This document shows positions 15,181-18,805 of a stretch of DNA of 18,805 nucleotides, in pieces (positions within the stretch are counted from its first letter, which is position 1; each line of letters starts with the position of its first letter). The position numbers were made by a program, and so were the translations under genes. This stretch comes from Candidatus Cloacimonadota bacterium (GTDB taxonomy: Bacteria > Cloacimonadota > Cloacimonadia > Cloacimonadales > TCS61), in NCBI GenBank assembly GCA_021108055.1, contig JAIORR010000166.1, positions 1-18,805 of the forward strand. Reading direction: 5' to 3'. Under the pieces are notes generated by a model. The model did not search any database. It was given only the letters and a program-made list of their open reading frames with translations, and had not been told where the DNA came from.

Positions 15181-15239
15181 CGTTACCAAGCTGACCCAAT
15201 GAAACAAAAAGGTTTCATAGGCTAAAGGGCTTGGAGACG
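15181..15239. repeat. Palindromic REP-like element with nested hairpin
   Basis: CGTTACCAAGC (15181-15191) pairs with GCTTGGAGACG (15229-15239), with one A-A mismatch and one G-T wobble. Inside, ATGAAAC (15199-15205) pairs exactly with GTTTCAT (15212-15218). The outer arms resemble the GCGTTACCAAGC...GCTTGG...ACGAG palindromes that I recall as dispersed intergenic repeats in various bacteria, but this cannot be confirmed from one copy. It could instead be a structured RNA or terminator of the preceding gene. Confidence 0.5.
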
Positions 15240-15252
15240 AGAAATAAATTGA

Positions 15253-15296
15253 ATACTCAAAAAGTGAGTATGACTTTTGTAATGTTGATAGTCATA
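15253..15296 (+). promoter_or_regulatory. Two mutually exclusive hairpins upstream of the CreD-like gene
   Basis: ATACTCA (15253-15259) pairs with TGAGTAT (15265-15271). TATGACT (15269-15275) pairs with AGTCATA (15290-15296). Both stems are perfect 7-bp matches and share bases 15269-15271, so both cannot form fully at once. They lie 35 bases before the start at 15331, in what would be the leader RNA. A switch-like role is inferred only. Confidence 0.4.
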
Positions 15297-15330
15297 AGAT
15301 AAGAATCTAAATTATTCCAGGAGGATATAA

Positions 15331-16629
15331 ATGCAGGAAAAAAAACCGAAAAACAAACTTGGATTAAAATTATTGATCATCGGAGCGTTAATTCTGGTGC
15401 TTCTCATTCCCAGTGCAATGATCATGTCTCTGATCCGTGAAAGAGAGATGAGAAGAGATGAAGCAATTTTTGAAGTGAGTGAAAAATGGGGACATGAACA
15501 GACTATCTCGGGTCCGATCATCTCGATTCCATATAAAAGACATTTAAAAGATGAAAAAGGTAATTGGAATATTTATACTTATTATATCCATTTTCTACCT
15601 GATGAATTAACGATCAAATCAGAAATTGAACCGGAGATTCGTTATCGAGGGATATTTGAAGTTGTATTATACAATACAATCTTGGAAATTAATGGGAATT
15701 TTTCTTCGATAGACCTGAAAAAATTCAATATATCACAAAATGATATTCTGTGGGACGAAGCTTTTTTTTCTGTGGGAATTACTCATATGAAAGGAATAAA
15801 GGAATCGATCCAAGTTAAATGGAACGATTCTGTTCTCGATGTGAATCCCGGTATCGAATCAAGTGATATTCTAACGTCGGGTTTCAGTACAAGAATAAAC
15901 ATTAAGACTGAAAATGAAAATAATGAATTTGCTTTTAATATCAATCTAAACGGCAGTGGGAAATTGAATTTTACACCGTTGGGAAAAGAAACTTTTGTGG
16001 AAGTAATATCAGATTGGAATAATCCGAGCTTTACAGGTGAATTCCTTCCGGAATCCCGCGAAGTTACGAGTGAAGGTTTTTCTGCAAATTGGAAAATATT
16101 GCAATTAAACAGGAATTATCCCCAGTCATGGATCGGGAATAAGTATTATATTGATTCATCTGCCTTTGGCGTTGAACTGCTTCTGCCTGTCGATGAATAT
16201 CAGAAAAATATGAGAACAGTTAAATATGCTATAATGTTCATCCTGTTGACCTTCCTCTCTTTTTTCATGATGGAAACCCTGAACAGGAAAAAGATCCATC
16301 CGTTCCAGTATCTTCTGGTTGGAACAGCTTTGATAATTTTCTATACATTATTACTTTCGATCTCGGAACATCTTTCTTTTGTATATGCATATCTTATTGC
16401 CAGCATTTCCACGATTGCATTGATAACCGCATATACGAAGAGTGTGCTGAAAGATAAGAAATTAACTTCGATCATTGCATTTATTCTCATCATTCTATAT
16501 TGTTTCCTTTATGTGCTGCTGCAGCTTCAGGATTATGCTTTACTTCTGGGAAGCATCGGTTTATTTGTTATCCTGGCAGTTGTGATGTACATCAGCCGCA
16601 AGATCAACTGGTATACTGGTTCTTCATAA
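15331..16629 (+). CDS. creD: CreD-family inner membrane protein
   Basis: A 432-residue membrane protein of the CreD family, originally tied to colicin E2 tolerance and the CreBC regulon in enterobacteria; its biochemical role is unknown. It starts with a basic tail and TM1 (about 11-33), then the family phrase SLIREREMRRDEAIFEVSEK (33-52) with WGHEQTISGPIISIPY after it. A long extracytoplasmic domain (about 70-290) contains SFTGEFLPESREV and LNRNYPQSW. Four or five helices fill the C-terminal part (about 293-421). A strong SD, AGGAGG, precedes the ATG. No creB or creC is present here. The upstream gap is unusually rich in hairpins and the downstream gap is a tandem repeat. Confidence 0.87.
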   Translation: MQEKKPKNKLGLKLLIIGALILVLLIPSAMIMSLIREREMRRDEAIFEVSEKWGHEQTISGPIISIPYKRHLKDEKGNWNIYTYYIHFLPDELTIKSEIEPEIRYRGIFEVVLYNTILEINGNFSSIDLKKFNISQNDILWDEAFFSVGITHMKGIKESIQVKWNDSVLDVNPGIESSDILTSGFSTRINIKTENENNEFAFNINLNGSGKLNFTPLGKETFVEVISDWNNPSFTGEFLPESREVTSEGFSANWKILQLNRNYPQSWIGNKYYIDSSAFGVELLLPVDEYQKNMRTVKYAIMFILLTFLSFFMMETLNRKKIHPFQYLLVGTALIIFYTLLLSISEHLSFVYAYLIASISTIALITAYTKSVLKDKKLTSIIAFILIILYCFLYVLLQLQDYALLLGSIGLFVILAVVMYISRKINWYTGSS

Positions 16630-16685
16630 TAAAGGATAAAGGATAAAGGATAAAGGATAAAGGATAAAGGATAAAGGATAAAGGA
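16630..16685 (+). repeat. Eight perfect tandem copies of TAAAGGA
   Basis: The heptamer TAAAGGA is repeated exactly eight times (56 bases), filling the entire gap between the creD stop and the next start apart from one T. Every copy carries AAAGGA, a Shine-Dalgarno core. The copy ending at 16678 places AGGA eight bases before the ATG at 16687, while the last copy is only one base away and too close to serve. Because seven is not a multiple of three, the TAA in each unit closes all three plus frames. Such arrays are prone to slippage during replication. Confidence 0.95.
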
Positions 16686-16686
16686 T

Positions 16687-18375
16687 ATGTATAAGTTAAA
16701 AAACCTTACATTGAAAAGCGTTCTGGAAAGGAGTGCTGATCGTTTTCCAAACCGTATTGCTCTTTCATGGGTAGATGGACATCAAAATACGTACAACGAA
16801 ATAAAAAACAAGGTTCAGGAAGTCTCCTTGTTTCTTCATGATCATGGCGTAATAATGGGAGATCGTGTTGCTATCCTTGCGGAAAATTCACCAAACTGGG
16901 GAATTGCTTTTCTGGCTATTACAACTATGGGCGCCATTGCTGTACCCATACTGCCCGACTTTCATGAAAATGAAATTCAGCATATCTTAAATCACTCTGC
17001 CTGCAAAGCGATCTTTGTATCTGAAAGGTTATACGGGAAACTGAATATCAAGAAAGGTAACAGGCTTAGAATACTGATCGATGATCTGAGTATCATACCA
17101 CCAGAAACAACAAAAGAAATATTAAAGCAGCTTGTAAATGATGGTACAAAAGAATTTGCAAAATTAAAAGAATCTGCTCTCAGAATTGCAGGAATATTCA
17201 GTAACGATGTTCAAGAAGATGACATTGCATCTATCATTTATACATCCGGTACAACAGGACATTCCAAGGGTGTAATGCTAACTCATAAAAATCTTGTTTT
17301 CAATGCTGTTGCAACTTTGAGAATTCAGAATATAATAGAAACTGACAGGTTAATTTCGATATTGCCATTATCACATTCCTATGAATGTACAATTGGGTTT
17401 ATTATTCCATTCATGCAGGGAGCTGCGATCTATTACCTGGATAAACCACCAGTGGCAAGAGTATTGCTTCCGGCAATGATAAAAGTGAAACCAACCGTGA
17501 TGCTTACAGTTCCTCTTATCATGGAAAAAATATTCAAAACAAAGATACAACCTACTTTTACAAAAAGTTTTTTACTGCGTGGATTATACAGAATCCCGAT
17601 GTTCAGGAAATTATTTCATAAAATTGCAGGGAAAAAGCTTTATAGATCTTTTGGTGGGAAACTTCGTTTCTATGGCATCGGTGGTGCTCTGCTGGCACCG
17701 GATACAGAGCGGTTCCTTCGAGATGCAAAATTTCCGTATTCGATCGGCTACGGATTAACAGAAACTTCTCCTCTCATTGCAGGAAGTTCTCCCGATTTAA
17801 CAAGATTCCGTTCTACCGGCCTTGTTCTTCCCGACTTAAAAGTAAAGATACTGAATCCTGACCCTGAAACCGGTGAAGGTGAGATCGTTGTAAAAGGTGA
17901 TAGCGTAATGAAAGGGTATTACAAAGATCCGGAAAGAACCAGAGAAGTATTTACGGATGATGGCTGGTTCAGAACTGGAGATCTGGGTATTCATAGGAAG
18001 AATAATTACCTGTATATAAAAGGAAGACTAAAAAATGTGATCGTTGGTCCGAGTGGAGAAAACATCTATCCTGAAGAAATCGAAGCGGTCATAAGTGAAA
18101 ATGATTATGTGCTGGAATCTATTGTTTATGAACATGACAGCAGGATCGTTGCCAGAATCCATTTGAATTATGAATTATTGGACGAGGTTTATAATGCAAC
18201 AAAATCAAGTGACTATAAAATGGAAAAGATAGTTAAAAACTTGCTGGAAGAGATCAAAAGAACAACTAATTCCAGGGTGTCACAATTCTCGAGGATATTT
18301 AGTGTTATAGAACAAATCGAGTCATTCGAGAAAACACCTACAAAGAAAATAAAACGATATCTTTATACAAATTAA
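16687..18375 (+). CDS. AMP-forming long-chain acyl-CoA synthetase
   Basis: A 562-residue member of the ANL (acyl/aryl-CoA ligase) superfamily, most like long-chain fatty-acid-CoA ligases. It activates a fatty acid with ATP to an acyl-AMP and then forms the CoA thioester. Motifs: phosphate-binding loop YTSGTTGHSKGV (185-196), PLSHSYE (227-233), GGALL (332-336), YGLTET (355-360), RTGDLG (429-434) with the ribose-binding Asp432, KGRLKN (445-450), GENIYPEEIE (457-466) and a C-terminal catalytic lysine in KTPTKKIKR (549-557). It has no signal or membrane helix, so it should be cytosolic or membrane-associated. Its ribosome-binding region is the TAAAGGA array. The substrate chain length is not readable from sequence. 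Confidence 0.95.
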   Translation: MYKLKNLTLKSVLERSADRFPNRIALSWVDGHQNTYNEIKNKVQEVSLFLHDHGVIMGDRVAILAENSPNWGIAFLAITTMGAIAVPILPDFHENEIQHILNHSACKAIFVSERLYGKLNIKKGNRLRILIDDLSIIPPETTKEILKQLVNDGTKEFAKLKESALRIAGIFSNDVQEDDIASIIYTSGTTGHSKGVMLTHKNLVFNAVATLRIQNIIETDRLISILPLSHSYECTIGFIIPFMQGAAIYYLDKPPVARVLLPAMIKVKPTVMLTVPLIMEKIFKTKIQPTFTKSFLLRGLYRIPMFRKLFHKIAGKKLYRSFGGKLRFYGIGGALLAPDTERFLRDAKFPYSIGYGLTETSPLIAGSSPDLTRFRSTGLVLPDLKVKILNPDPETGEGEIVVKGDSVMKGYYKDPERTREVFTDDGWFRTGDLGIHRKNNYLYIKGRLKNVIVGPSGENIYPEEIEAVISENDYVLESIVYEHDSRIVARIHLNYELLDEVYNATKSSDYKMEKIVKNLLEEIKRTTNSRVSQFSRIFSVIEQIESFEKTPTKKIKRYLYTN

Positions 18376-18391
18376 GAATAAAAAACAATAA

Positions 18392-18772
18392 ATGAAACAG
18401 AGAATATTGACCTTGTTCTCCATTCTCATCATCACTCCGCTTGGATTCTTAAGTAAATTCTATTCGGGAATTGGGGCAAAGTGGTTTAATGATTCATTAG
18501 GTGGATTGCTTTACGAGATATTCTGGTGCCTGGTGATTTTCCTGATTTTGCCAAAATTAAAATCTATCAATATTGCTGTAGGAGTTTTCTTTGTAACCTG
18601 TATTCTGGAGATATTGCAGTTGTGGCATTCACCCTTTTTGGAGTTGATCCGAAGCAATTTTATTGGAAGAACAGTGATCGGAACATCGTTTGTCTGGAGT
18701 GATTTTATTTATTATATGGTTGGCTCTGCTTTGGGCTGGTGGTGGTTGGAGAGGATAAGGAAGATTAAGTAA
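18392..18772 (+). CDS. DUF2809-family membrane protein
   Basis: A 126-residue protein with about four transmembrane helices. The order of features fits DUF2809, a small VanZ-like group of unknown function: PLGFLSKFYSG near the start, SLGGLLYEIFWCLVIFLILP, TCILEILQLWHSPFLELIR with the conserved ExxQL, then GRTVIGTSFVWSDFIYYMVG. It begins 16 bases after the acyl-CoA synthetase stop, with no evident SD, so expression may depend on read-through of the upstream gene. A hairpin follows directly after the stop. Confidence 0.85.
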   Translation: MKQRILTLFSILIITPLGFLSKFYSGIGAKWFNDSLGGLLYEIFWCLVIFLILPKLKSINIAVGVFFVTCILEILQLWHSPFLELIRSNFIGRTVIGTSFVWSDFIYYMVGSALGWWWLERIRKIK

Positions 18773-18792
18773 CTCAAAGCTCCCGCTTTGAG
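18773..18792 (+). terminator. Perfect 8-bp hairpin after the DUF2809 gene
   Basis: CTCAAAGC (18773-18780) pairs with GCTTTGAG (18785-18792) across a TCCC loop, starting at the base after the stop codon. No T-tract follows (AATGAAAAATGAA), so termination would be weak or Rho-dependent. It may instead be one copy of a dispersed palindrome like that at 15162-15178. Confidence 0.45.
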
Positions 18793-18805
18793 AATGAAAA
18801 ATGAA

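Noticed and set aside
15331..16629. CreBC two-component system locus
   Set aside because: Only a CreD-family protein is present. No histidine kinase or response regulator lies next to it, so no regulon can be claimed.
16630..16685. TAAAGGA array as a CRISPR or CRISPR remnant
   Set aside because: The units are seven bases with no spacers and no cas genes nearby; it is a simple tandem repeat.

Overview
The window is AT-rich bacterial chromosome with standard genetic code, Shine-Dalgarno (SD) driven starts and densely packed, often overlapping genes. The best clue to the host is the secreted multidomain protein at 12108-15155, which ends in a FlgD-like C-terminal sorting domain with the YPNPFNP hallmark. 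That domain is typical of the Fibrobacterota-Chlorobiota-Bacteroidota (FCB) superphylum. Together with the mix of lipoproteins, CreD and DUF3108 proteins, I infer a candidate phylum such as Cloacimonadota or a relative. This placement is an inference and not a database result. No phage, insertion sequence, CRISPR array, tRNA or rRNA was seen.

Layout. (1) Bases 1-5192, plus strand: the possible tail of an upstream gene, then a chain of overlapping genes dnaB (replicative helicase), an MlaE-type lipid permease, a thiamine-binding lipoprotein (ThiB/TbpA family) and trmL (tRNA wobble methyltransferase). After a 126-base gap come dapA (lysine and diaminopimelate synthesis) and a small unrecognised four-cysteine protein. 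(2) Bases 5189-11307, minus strand: read from the right, a small coiled-coil lipoprotein and a secreted double-LysM protein, closed by a strong hairpin terminator. Then follows a tightly overlapped set: pgpH (c-di-AMP phosphodiesterase family), ybeY (rRNA maturation), a CNNM/CorC transporter-like protein, a DUF3108 protein and a VanZ-like protein. Four of those five genes appear to start with TTG or GTG. (3) Bases 11465-18805, plus strand: a near-consensus sigma-70 promoter drives two very small basic proteins of 34 and 55 residues. A possible further small frame, the large secreted multidomain protein, a highly structured 175-base intergenic stretch, a CreD-like membrane protein, an eight-copy TAAAGGA tandem array that forms the ribosome-binding region of an acyl-CoA synthetase, and a DUF2809 membrane protein follow.

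How the genes work together. Most are housekeeping or envelope genes: replication, tRNA and rRNA modification, lysine and peptidoglycan precursors, phospholipid and fatty-acid handling, cyclic dinucleotide turnover, and surface proteins. I found no defence island or biosynthetic cluster. The parts worth a second look are small: the TAAAGGA/SD array, the structured intergenic RNA or REP-like region at 15162-15296, the strongly promoted lysine-rich micro-protein operon at 11465-11854, the four-cysteine protein, and the orphan MlaE and ThiB components sitting in a dnaB operon.
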